Assembly: GCA_028287225.1 (NCBI GenBank)
Contig: JAQBPZ010000213.1
Location: 1-18,584 of the forward strand
DNA length: 18,584 bases
DNA from: Gemmatimonadota bacterium
GTDB taxonomy: Bacteria; Gemmatimonadota; Gemmatimonadetes; Gemmatimonadales; Gemmatimonadaceae
Direction: 5' to 3'
The notes under the pieces were generated by a model. The model ran no database searches and had not been told where the DNA came from. It worked only from the letters and a program-made list of their open reading frames with translations. Below, in pieces: positions 1 to 8,602 of the stretch; the first letter of the stretch is position 1, and each line of letters begins with the position of its first letter. The translations under genes and the position numbers were made by a program.

Positions 1-295
1 ACAGCACCTCCGTGACGCCGTCCATGATCTCCGTCGCGTCGTACCGCACGGCAACGATCGCATTGCCGCCCAGCTCCTCCGCATGCGACAGCATGATGGC
101 GTACGCCTCGGCGCGGGACTTCTCGCACAGCTCGGTGAGCAGCGAGATGTTGCCGCCCATGATGGTCTGGAACTTCGCGCCGATGCTCCCGAGGATCGAG
201 CGCGAGCGCACCGTGATGCCGCGCACCACGCCGAGCGAGCGCACGATGCGATATCCTGGAATCTCGAACGCGACGGTGGTGAGCTCCCTGTTCAT
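1..295 (-). CDS. YbjQ/UPF0145 family protein, partial (3' end cut by window edge)
   Basis: Reading the minus strand from an ATG at 295-293 gives 98 residues that run off the left edge. The translation begins MNRELTTVAFEIPGYRIVRS and contains a GGN-IS-L motif at about residues 47-52 and GGNAIVAVRYD at about 77-87, both typical of the YbjQ/UPF0145 family (small homo-oligomeric proteins of about 105 residues, often called heavy-metal-binding domain proteins). The molecular function of the family is not established. Only about ten C-terminal residues should be missing. It lies 31 bases downstream of the flavoprotein on the same strand, so the two may be cotranscribed. No clear Shine-Dalgarno is visible, but the N-terminus aligns with the family, which supports this start. 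The plus-strand frame across this region is a non-coding shadow. Confidence 0.88.
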   Translation of the reverse strand, partial: MNRELTTVAFEIPGYRIVRSLGVVRGITVRSRSILGSIGAKFQTIMGGNISLLTELCEKSRAEAYAIMLSHAEELGGNAIVAVRYDATEIMDGVTEVL

Positions 296-326
296 GCGTG
301 GGCCGGGTCGAGGTGGTGATTCGGGT

Positions 327-1562
327 TCAGCGGGGCACACCATCATACGTCGCCGCGGCGCGTCCCGCCGCCCGGCCCGTGGCCCACGCCCAGAGGAAGT
401 TGTAGCCGCCGATCGGGCCGAAGGCGTCGAGCACCTCGCCGCACAGAAAGAGGCCGGGATGCAGCCGGCTTTCCATGGTGCGCGGATCGATCTCGGCGAG
501 GCTCACTCCACCGCCCGTCACCTCGGCCTTCCGGTAGCCTTCGTCGCTCGTCCACGGCAGCGGCCCGCGGGCAAGGATGTCGATGACGCGGCGGCGCTCC
601 TCGCGCGGCAGCTCCGAGAGGGTGCGGGACGGGTCGGCCTTGGCCTGTTCCAGCAGGGCTGCGGCCAGCCGGTCCGGCAGGACGGTGCGCAGCGTGCCGA
701 GCAGGGTGCGCACGCCCTGGGGGCGGAGCAGCTGCTCCAGCCCGTCGTCGTCGAGCGTCGTCCACTGCACCGTCACGCGCGCCGTAGGCGGCGGCTCCGC
801 GCGCGAGCGCACGGCCACGTGCGACACGTTCAGCACCGACGGGCCGCTGTAGCCATGATGCGTGAAGAGGAACCCGCCCGTCGCACTCGCCTGCCGCGCG
901 CCGGACCGCGCCGTGAGCGTCACGGAGAGGGAGATGCCCGAGAGCGCGCCGTACGGCGCCGGCTCCGCGAGCAGGGGCGTGAGCGCGGCATAGGTGTCGT
1001 GCACCGTATGGCCGAACTGCTTGGCCAGGCGCAGGCCGAAGCCGTCGCTCCCGGTATTCGGGACGGACAGGCCACCGGTGGCGATCACCACGGCGTCCAC
1101 GTCCAGCGGATCCGCGCCCTCGCGCGAGACGCGCCACGCCGCGCCGGCTCGGCCGACGTCCGTGATCCGGGTGTCCGTGAGGACCTGCACGCCGCGGTGG
1201 CGCGCGTTCGCGAGCAGCCCGTCGCGGACGTCGCGCGCCTTGTGCGACGCCGGGAACAGCTTGGCGGACTCGGACTCCTCCACCAATGGAATGCCGAGCT
1301 CCCCCTCGAAGAACGCGACCTGCTCTGCGAGCGGCCACGAACGCACGATCTTGCGCAGGGTGTTGGGCGACGAATCCGTGACGAAGCGCGACTCGTCCAG
1401 CCGCGACGGCAGCACGTTGCACCGTCCGCCCCCGCTGATCAGGATCTTGCGTCCGCCGTCGCGGGTGCGCTCCAGCAGGAGCGTCTCCGCGCCGCCGGCG
1501 GCGGCGAAGATCGCGGCCATGGTTCCCGCGGCGCCCGCGCCGATCACGGCGACCCGGGTCAT
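327..1562 (-). CDS. NAD(P)/FAD-dependent oxidoreductase, BaiN/HI0933 (YhiN) family
   Basis: This 411-residue cytosolic flavoprotein has the usual length for the HI0933/YhiN family. A Rossmann dinucleotide-binding motif GAGAAG lies at residues 8-13, right at the N-terminus, which supports the ATG start. The family signature follows at 36-49 (GGRKILISGGGRCN), with an ATGG motif at 161-164 and a C-terminal FAD-contacting segment GGYNFLWAWATG at 385-396. GEVLDAFGPIGGYN at 375-388 is also typical. The physiological substrate is unknown for most members; one relative, BaiN, reduces a bile-acid intermediate in clostridia, which says little about this organism. It is the first gene of a short minus-strand pair with the YbjQ gene and faces away from the metal locus, with 168 bases between the divergent starts. 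The family call is secure; the reaction is not. Confidence 0.93.
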   Translation of the reverse strand: MTRVAVIGAGAAGTMAAIFAAAGGAETLLLERTRDGGRKILISGGGRCNVLPSRLDESRFVTDSSPNTLRKIVRSWPLAEQVAFFEGELGIPLVEESESAKLFPASHKARDVRDGLLANARHRGVQVLTDTRITDVGRAGAAWRVSREGADPLDVDAVVIATGGLSVPNTGSDGFGLRLAKQFGHTVHDTYAALTPLLAEPAPYGALSGISLSVTLTARSGARQASATGGFLFTHHGYSGPSVLNVSHVAVRSRAEPPPTARVTVQWTTLDDDGLEQLLRPQGVRTLLGTLRTVLPDRLAAALLEQAKADPSRTLSELPREERRRVIDILARGPLPWTSDEGYRKAEVTGGGVSLAEIDPRTMESRLHPGLFLCGEVLDAFGPIGGYNFLWAWATGRAAGRAAATYDGVPR

Positions 1563-1718
1563 CGGGCGGTGGTCCGGCAGGGGGGCGCCATCGGGCGCGC
1601 GGCAACGAGGGAGACGGTCGGCAGGGCCAGAAGGGTCGTGGGAAGTCAGGGGCGCTTCCGCAATCTAGTCCCCACCGGGGAGCGACGCGCCGGCGTTGCC
1701 CGGCTACCCTCCCTGCTC

Positions 1719-1730
1719 TACCTTGTGCGC
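1719..1730 (+). promoter_or_regulatory. Candidate Bacteroidota-like -7 element, leaderless promoter of the metal locus
   Basis: TACCTTG at 1719-1725 lies 5 bases before the ATG at 1731. A TTG trinucleotide at 1696-1698 sits 20 bases further upstream, close to the -33/-7 spacing of Bacteroidota promoters (TTTG, 19-21 bases, TAnnTTTG). If used, transcription would begin at or next to the ATG. The same hexamer occurs just before the malic enzyme gene. This is inferred from sequence pattern only. Confidence 0.4.
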
Positions 1731-2075
1731 ATGTTGCGACGGCGCGGGTGGCGAGGCAGGACGTGGGCGATGGTGTGGGCGGTGCTGCAGTTCGCACTGC
1801 CCGCATTTGCGTCGTCCGCCGACGCGCACGTCGAGCGCGAGAGCCGAGCGCAGGTTGCGCACGTCGAGTCCACGTCGACGGCGTCGTGCCGGCCCGTCCA
1901 CGCCGCGGAGTGCGCGCTCTGCCAGCTGATCAACCATCACCTGACGCCGGTGGCGCAGCCGAGCGCGCCGCTGATCCCCGCGGTGGTCGCCTGTCCTGCA
2001 CCGGCCGAGGTGGTGGCGCCGGCAACTGCATGGCTCGGACACCTCCCCCCCGCGAGGGCGCCACCCGGCGTCTGA
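1731..2075 (+). CDS. Small exported Cys/His protein (DUF2946-like), head of metal locus
   Basis: This 114-residue protein has an evident signal peptide: several Arg in residues 3-10, a hydrophobic core at about 13-27, and a likely cleavage near AFASSA (25-30). The mature part has C53, H57, C61, C64, H69 and H70, giving C-x3-H-x3-C-x2-C-x4-HH, a plausible metal site or redox pair. The C-terminus is Pro/Ala-rich and ends RAPPGV. Length, signal peptide, CxxC and the tail resemble small DUF2946-type exported proteins seen beside copper or zinc genes; that resemblance is from memory of the family and is not proven here. The ATG at 1731 is preferred because it starts the signal peptide and follows a TACCTTG promoter-like element; the open frame extends far upstream but only as antisense of the flavoprotein. 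It is 122 bases from the next gene, the outer-membrane barrel, so it could act in metal handling outside the cytoplasm. No function can be assigned. Confidence 0.68.
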   Translation: MLRRRGWRGRTWAMVWAVLQFALPAFASSADAHVERESRAQVAHVESTSTASCRPVHAAECALCQLINHHLTPVAQPSAPLIPAVVACPAPAEVVAPATAWLGHLPPARAPPGV

Positions 2076-2149
2076 CCCGGTCGCGTGTCCTCGTCCGCGC
2101 CCGCTCCGAGTCCGTCGTTTGCAGCGACCCACTCCCGCCGTGCCGTGGC

Positions 2150-2163
2150 GCCTCGACCGAGGC
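2150..2163. promoter_or_regulatory. Short perfect inverted repeat in the leader of the barrel gene
   Basis: GCCTCG and CGAGGC flank a 2-base centre (AC), 35 bases upstream of the ATG at 2198. It lies in the 122-base gap between the small Cys/His gene and the barrel gene. It could be half of an operator or a weak RNA hairpin. It does not match a classical AT-rich Zur or Fur box, so any link to metal regulation is speculative. No other feature is visible in the gap. Confidence 0.25.
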
Positions 2164-2197
2164 ATGTGACGGCGTGGCTTCAGACACCGGAACATCA

Positions 2198-3532
2198 ATG
2201 CGCACTATCCGTTTCACGGCGGTGGTCCTGCTGTCGTGCGCGTCCCTCGCGGGCGCACAGCAGCCGGACTCCGCGGCACGCAGCCGACAGCGCGCCGACT
2301 CCATCGCAAAGGCCGTCCGCGATTCCATCGCGCTCATGAAGGAGCTCGGCGCCGGCCTCGCCGCGCCGAGCGGCGCCGCGGCCCCCGGCAGTGGAAACGT
2401 CGGCCCGCAGTCGGGTCCGGCCAACCCGCGCCTCCTCCCGGACATCAGCGCCGTGGGGGACCTCGTCGGCGACCTGTCGCCGAGGGGCAGCACCCAGGCC
2501 GACCGCAGCCGCTTCGGCGTGCGCGAGGTGGAGCTGGCCGTGCAGTCCGTCGTGGACCCGTACTTCCGCGGCGACGTCTTCCTCGGGATCAGCGACGTGG
2601 AGAAGATCTCCATCGAGCAGGCCTTCCTGACCACCACCAGCCTCCCGAACGAGCTCGAGCTCAGGATCGGCCGCTTCCTGATGCCGTTCGGCAAGCAGAA
2701 CCTCACGCACCGGCACGACCTGCACACCATCGAGTACCCGTACGTCATCCAGCGGCTGCTGAGCGACGATGGGCTCAAGGGGACGGGCCTCTGGGGGAGC
2801 CGGGTCTTCGCCCCGTTCGGGTTCTACCAGGAGGTCCAGGTCACCGCGATCGACCGCCTCAGCCGCCCGGTGGATTCGCTGCACACGGCGGAGGACGTGA
2901 ACAGGTCGCTCGGGGGCCTCGGCTTCTCGGCGCGGCTCCGCAACTACGTGGACCTCAGCGAGTCGCAGAACGTCGAGCTGTCGTTCTCGGCGCTCACCGG
3001 GAAGCGGGAGCGCGCGCTGGGACAGTCGTATCTCGTCAGTGTGGAGCAGCCGACCGGTCAGTTCGTGCCCACCGACGTCAACGCCATCGTGGCGCGGCAG
3101 ACGACCTACGGAGCCGACCTGACGTACCGCTGGCGCCCGCTCCAGCAGGGGCTCTACCAGTCGTTCATCCTGCAGTCGGAGGTGATGCGCCAGGTCAACG
3201 AGCGCGTCGACGACCTCGTGGCCCCGTGCGCGAACTGCGCGACCGTGTCGATCGCCGAACGCGCCCGCGACTACACCGGCGCGTACGTCTTCGCGCGCTA
3301 CCAGACCACCCAGCGCACCTTCCTCGGCGCGCGGTACGACTGGCTGCAGAACCCCGAGAACGACGGCCGGACCCTGAATGCCGGCTCAGTGTATCTCGAG
3401 TGGTATCCGAGCGAGTTCTCCAAGCTGATGGCCGGATACGAAGGGCTGAGCAACAGCGGCGACCGGCTGGTGAATCGCCTGCTCGTCCAGGCCGTCTTCT
3501 CGCTCGGCCCCCACAAGCCACACCCGTTCTGA
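2198..3532 (+). CDS. Outer-membrane beta-barrel (porin-like), associated with zinc/metal ABC importer
   Basis: This 444-residue protein has a signal peptide (residues 1-20, cleavage AGA before QQ), then a charged, probably helical stretch at about 24-52, a Gly/Pro/Ala linker to about 79, and a long region of alternating hydrophobic and polar residues ending in a C-terminal Phe, as expected for a barrel inserted by BAM. A segment at 164-181 is rich in His (FGKQN, H171, H173, H176) and is followed by SDDGLKG (189-195). This recalls the plug-less proteins annotated as zinc-regulated outer-membrane receptors next to znuABC in other phyla. No TonB plug domain or TonB box is visible. The C-terminal tail holds two His (PHKPHPF). 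A CxxC-like pair (CANC) lies in the last third, probably in a loop. The gene is 30 bases before the binding-protein gene, so it likely provides outer-membrane passage for the same metal. The ATG was chosen because it opens the signal peptide; the Shine-Dalgarno is weak. Confidence 0.85.
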   Translation: MRTIRFTAVVLLSCASLAGAQQPDSAARSRQRADSIAKAVRDSIALMKELGAGLAAPSGAAAPGSGNVGPQSGPANPRLLPDISAVGDLVGDLSPRGSTQADRSRFGVREVELAVQSVVDPYFRGDVFLGISDVEKISIEQAFLTTTSLPNELELRIGRFLMPFGKQNLTHRHDLHTIEYPYVIQRLLSDDGLKGTGLWGSRVFAPFGFYQEVQVTAIDRLSRPVDSLHTAEDVNRSLGGLGFSARLRNYVDLSESQNVELSFSALTGKRERALGQSYLVSVEQPTGQFVPTDVNAIVARQTTYGADLTYRWRPLQQGLYQSFILQSEVMRQVNERVDDLVAPCANCATVSIAERARDYTGAYVFARYQTTQRTFLGARYDWLQNPENDGRTLNAGSVYLEWYPSEFSKLMAGYEGLSNSGDRLVNRLLVQAVFSLGPHKPHPF

Positions 3533-3562
3533 TTCCTGCGGCACCCACTATCGGAGCCTGAC

Positions 3563-4474
3563 ATGATTCGACGTTTCGCACTGCTGCTGCTCGCGGGCGT
3601 GCTGGCCATCGCGCCGCACGCCGCGGAGGCGCAGCTCAAGGTCGTGACCAGCACGACCGACCTGTACGACATCGCGAAGGAAGTTGGCGGGGACCGGATC
3701 ACCGCCGCGCACATCGGCGAAGGATACCAGGACCCGCACTTCATCGAGGCCAAGCCGAGCTTCGTGCTCCAGCTCCGCAACGCCGACGTCTGGGCGTTCG
3801 TGGGGCTGGACCTCGAGATCGGCTGGATGCCCCTCCTGCTCGACGGCGCGCGGAACCCGAAGATCCGCCAGGGCGGGGCGGGCTATCTCGACGCATCCAC
3901 CGCCATCCGCGTGCTCGACCGGCCCAATGGCAATGTGGACCGCAGCATGGGTGACGTGCATACCCAGGGGAACCCGCACTACTGGCTCGATCCGGAGAAC
4001 GGCCGCCGCATCGCGCGCCTCTTCCAGAGCAGGTTCAGCCAGCTGGATCCGGCGAATGCGGCGACATACGCCAGCAACGAGCGCGCCTTCGAGGCGCGCC
4101 TCAATGCCGCCGAGAAGGGATGGCAGGCCGACCTGGCGGCGATCCGCGGAAAGCCCGTCGTCGCGTGGCACACGAGCTGGCGCTACTTTGCCGAGTACAA
4201 CGGCATGAACATCGTGGCCTTCATGGAGCCCAAGCCTGGCGTGCCCCCGAGCCCATCACACCTCTACGAAGTGATCCAGACCGTGAAGCGCACCGGCGCG
4301 AAGGCGATCGTCATGGAGCCGTTCTACGACCGGAAGGTGGCCGACCTCGTCGCGAAGCAGACCGGCATCAAGGTGCTGATCCTGCCCCCCTCGGTCGGGG
4401 GTGTCCGCGGCATCACCGACTACATCCAGCTCATGCAGTACGACATGGCGCAGCTGGCGGCCGCGGTGCGATGA
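3563..4474 (+). CDS. Periplasmic metal-binding protein of a zinc/manganese ABC importer (ZnuA-like, cluster A-I)
   Basis: This 303-residue protein captures a divalent metal in the periplasm and passes it to the ABC permease. The signal peptide covers residues 1-23 (cleavage AEA before QLK); no lipobox Cys is present, so it is a soluble periplasmic protein. The expected metal-site histidines are visible: H59 (QDPHF), H139 (NPHYWLD) and H203 (AWHTSW). The fourth-ligand region, where manganese-binding PsaA/MntC proteins carry an Asp (TDS), reads LPPSV here, so the three-His pattern favours zinc. The His-rich loop found between the first two histidines in many ZnuA proteins is absent. A good Shine-Dalgarno (GGAG, 3553-3556) lies 6 bases before the ATG. 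The stop overlaps the next gene's start by ATGA, indicating translational coupling. The family call is firm; zinc over manganese is inferred. Confidence 0.93.
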   Translation: MIRRFALLLLAGVLAIAPHAAEAQLKVVTSTTDLYDIAKEVGGDRITAAHIGEGYQDPHFIEAKPSFVLQLRNADVWAFVGLDLEIGWMPLLLDGARNPKIRQGGAGYLDASTAIRVLDRPNGNVDRSMGDVHTQGNPHYWLDPENGRRIARLFQSRFSQLDPANAATYASNERAFEARLNAAEKGWQADLAAIRGKPVVAWHTSWRYFAEYNGMNIVAFMEPKPGVPPSPSHLYEVIQTVKRTGAKAIVMEPFYDRKVADLVAKQTGIKVLILPPSVGGVRGITDYIQLMQYDMAQLAAAVR

Positions 4475-5247
4475 CCGCCCTGATCTCCTTCGACCACGCG
4501 ACGCTCGGGTACGGGCGTCGCGTGGTGCTTTCGGACATCTCGTTCGACATTCCCACGGGCGATTTCCTTGGGCTGGTCGGTCCGAATGGCGCCGGGAAGA
4601 CCACGATCCTGCGCGCCATTCTCGGCACGCTCGTGCCGCAGGCCGGCACCGTGACCAAGGCGTCGGGGCTCCGCTTCGGCTACGTGCCGCAGCGCGACTC
4701 CGTGGACTACAACTTCCCCCTCAAGGTCGTCGACGTGGTGCTCATGGGCCGGTACGACCGCATCGGCCTGATGCGCCGCCCCTCCCGGCGCGACCGCGAC
4801 CTCGCCTGCGCGGCGCTGGAGCACGTGGGGATCCTCGACCTGGCCGACCGCCCGCTCGGCGCGCTCTCCGGGGGCCAGAAGCAGCGGGCGCTCATCGCGC
4901 GCGCGCTCGTCGGCGATCCGAACGTCCTGGTGCTCGACGAGCCTACCACCGGCATGGACCTCGTATCCACCACACAGATCCTCGGCCTGGTGCGCGAGCT
5001 GCACGAGCGCGACAACCTCACGGTCCTCATGGTGAGCCACGCGCTCAACGAGGTCGCCAACTACGTGGAGCGCATCGCGCTGGTGGTGGAGCGCGGGTTC
5101 CGCATCGGCACCGTGGCGCAGATCATGACCGAGGAGACGCTCACGCAGATGTACGGCATCCCGGTGGACGTGGACGAGATGCACGGCCACCGCATCGTGG
5201 TCGCCCGCCGGCCGCCCCTCGAGCCGGGAGCACGGCGCCATGCTTGA
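4471..5247 (+). CDS. Metal ABC transporter ATP-binding protein (ZnuC-like)
   Basis: This 258-residue nucleotide-binding subunit drives the metal importer. Visible motifs in order: Walker A GPNGAGKTT (37-45), Q-loop YVPQR (Q74), ABC signature LSGGQKQR (132-139), Walker B VLVLDEP (152-158) and H-loop H190 (MVSHALNE). All catalytic residues are intact. SVDYNFPLKVVDVVLMGRY at 78-96 is characteristic of zinc/manganese ATPases. The C-terminal tail carries two His and several acidic residues (about 230-245), which could sense metal but is poorly conserved. The ATG at 4471 overlaps the stop of the binding-protein gene, and the 3' end overlaps the permease start by 8 bases, so the three genes are a tight operon. 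Confidence 0.95.
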   Translation: MTALISFDHATLGYGRRVVLSDISFDIPTGDFLGLVGPNGAGKTTILRAILGTLVPQAGTVTKASGLRFGYVPQRDSVDYNFPLKVVDVVLMGRYDRIGLMRRPSRRDRDLACAALEHVGILDLADRPLGALSGGQKQRALIARALVGDPNVLVLDEPTTGMDLVSTTQILGLVRELHERDNLTVLMVSHALNEVANYVERIALVVERGFRIGTVAQIMTEETLTQMYGIPVDVDEMHGHRIVVARRPPLEPGARRHA

Positions 5248-6064
5248 GACGGTCCTCCTCTTCCGCGAGGCGCTCTACGGCGCGCTCGTCATCGCCATCG
5301 CGTGCTCGGTGCTCGGCGTGTATGTGGTGCTGCGGCGCATCGTGTTCGTCGGCGCGGCCATCGCGCAGCTCTCGTCCGCCGGCATCGCGCTCGCGCTCTT
5401 CCTCGGCGGGCTCGGGGTCAGCGGGCTGACGGCGCATCCCACGGCCTTCGCCGTCGTCTTTGCCCTGGCCGGCGCGATGTTCTTCGGGTTGGGCGGCGGA
5501 CAGCGGGCCGGCGTGCCGCCGGACGCCACCATCGGCGTGGCCTATGCCGTGGCGGCGGCCACCGCCATCCTGCTGCTCGCCAAGGCGGCGGGGGGCGAGG
5601 CGCACGACATCCTGCTGCAGGGCAACATCCTCGGCATCACCCGGGCGGATACCCTCGTGCTCCTGGCGGTGTCGCTCCCGGTGCTGCTCGTGCACGTGCT
5701 CTTCTACAAGGAATTCCTCTTCGTCTCGTTCGACCGCGAGACGGCGCGGACGCTGGGCTACCGGGTCGTCTTCTGGAACCTGTTCCTGTACTTCACGCTC
5801 GGGCTGGTCATCGCGTTCGCGATGCAGTTCGCCGGCGTGATGCTCGTGTTCAACTTCCTCGTGATCCCCGCGGTCACGGGCTTGCTCCTGGCGCGCAGCA
5901 TGAGCGGCATCTTCACGGTGGCGGTCCTCAGCGCCACCGTCGCGGCGGTGATCGGCTTCTCCATCTCGGTGCCCTTCGACCTCCCCTCCGGGCCGGCGAT
6001 CATCGCCGTCTCCGGAGTCCTGGCTCTGCTCGCTTGGCCGATGCGGGTGCTCCAGCGGCGGTGA
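5240..6064 (+). CDS. Metal ABC transporter permease, ABC-3 family (ZnuB-like)
   Basis: This 274-residue integral membrane protein forms the inner-membrane channel of the importer, acting as a homodimer in known family members. Eight or nine hydrophobic segments can be drawn, roughly at residues 11-31, 38-56, 66-84, 97-114, 137-155, 178-196, 198-219, 224-243 and 251-268. The cytoplasmic coupling loop, FVSFDRETARTLGY at 161-174, matches the conserved D-x3-A-x3-G pattern that docks with the ATPase. DLPSGPAI near 247-254 is another ABC-3 hallmark. The start overlaps the ATPase gene by 8 bases. It is the last gene of the locus, and a strong terminator begins 28 bases after its stop. Confidence 0.95.
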   Translation: MLETVLLFREALYGALVIAIACSVLGVYVVLRRIVFVGAAIAQLSSAGIALALFLGGLGVSGLTAHPTAFAVVFALAGAMFFGLGGGQRAGVPPDATIGVAYAVAAATAILLLAKAAGGEAHDILLQGNILGITRADTLVLLAVSLPVLLVHVLFYKEFLFVSFDRETARTLGYRVVFWNLFLYFTLGLVIAFAMQFAGVMLVFNFLVIPAVTGLLLARSMSGIFTVAVLSATVAAVIGFSISVPFDLPSGPAIIAVSGVLALLAWPMRVLQRR

Positions 6065-6091
6065 CTGGATCCAGCGGTTCAGGCAATCGGC

Positions 6092-6127
6092 ACGGGCACC
6101 CCGCGACGCGGGGTGCCCGTTTCCGTT
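6092..6127 (+). terminator. Intrinsic terminator of the metal-uptake operon
   Basis: A perfect 13-bp stem (6092-6104 pairing with 6108-6120) with a 3-base loop (GAC) is followed by TTTCCGTT. It starts 28 bases after the permease stop and separates the metal locus from the malic enzyme gene. The T-run is short but the stem is very strong. Confidence 0.85.
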
Positions 6128-6220
6128 GCCTCGGGCTCGAGCCGAGAGCTGTCAACGTCAGCCTCAGCCTGTCGGGATCTGGGGGGTCCGGCAGGGGTCC
6201 ACACACCCGCCCGCACGCAC

Positions 6221-6236
6221 TACCTTTAGGCCGTCT
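6221..6236 (+). promoter_or_regulatory. Candidate TACCTTTA promoter element of the malic enzyme gene
   Basis: TACCTTTA at 6221-6228 lies 8 bases before the ATG at 6237 and matches TAnnTTTG at seven of eight positions. No clear TTG is seen 20 bases upstream and no Shine-Dalgarno precedes the ATG, which fits a short-leader or leaderless transcript. Pattern-based inference. Confidence 0.4.
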
Positions 6237-8549
<2,313 letters not shown>

Positions 8550-8556
8550 CCCGGCT

Positions 8557-8572
8557 CGCGCCGCTCGGCGCG
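8557..8572 (+). other. GC hairpin between maeB and pckA
   Basis: CGCGCCG and CGGCGCG are separated by two bases 8 bases after the maeB stop. As RNA this would be a 6-bp stem with a tetraloop. No T-run follows, so it is not a convincing terminator; it may be a stability or attenuation element, or chance in GC-rich DNA. Confidence 0.3.
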
Positions 8573-8602
8573 GATGGGCTGTTCACACGAGGGTAGACAG
8601 CG

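Noticed and set aside
12..1730. A long plus-strand open frame that joins upstream to the small Cys/His gene
   Set aside because: The part before 1731 is antisense to the YbjQ and flavoprotein genes and has no family resemblance; the signal peptide begins at 1731.
2076..2197. Possible Zur or Fur operator upstream of the barrel gene
   Set aside because: No AT-rich palindrome of the known types is present; only a short GC palindrome at 2150-2163, too weak to call an operator.
6126..6236. An upstream in-frame start for the malic enzyme
   Set aside because: The extension covers the region just after the terminator and the TACCTTTA element, and has no similarity to MaeB N-termini, which begin at 6237.
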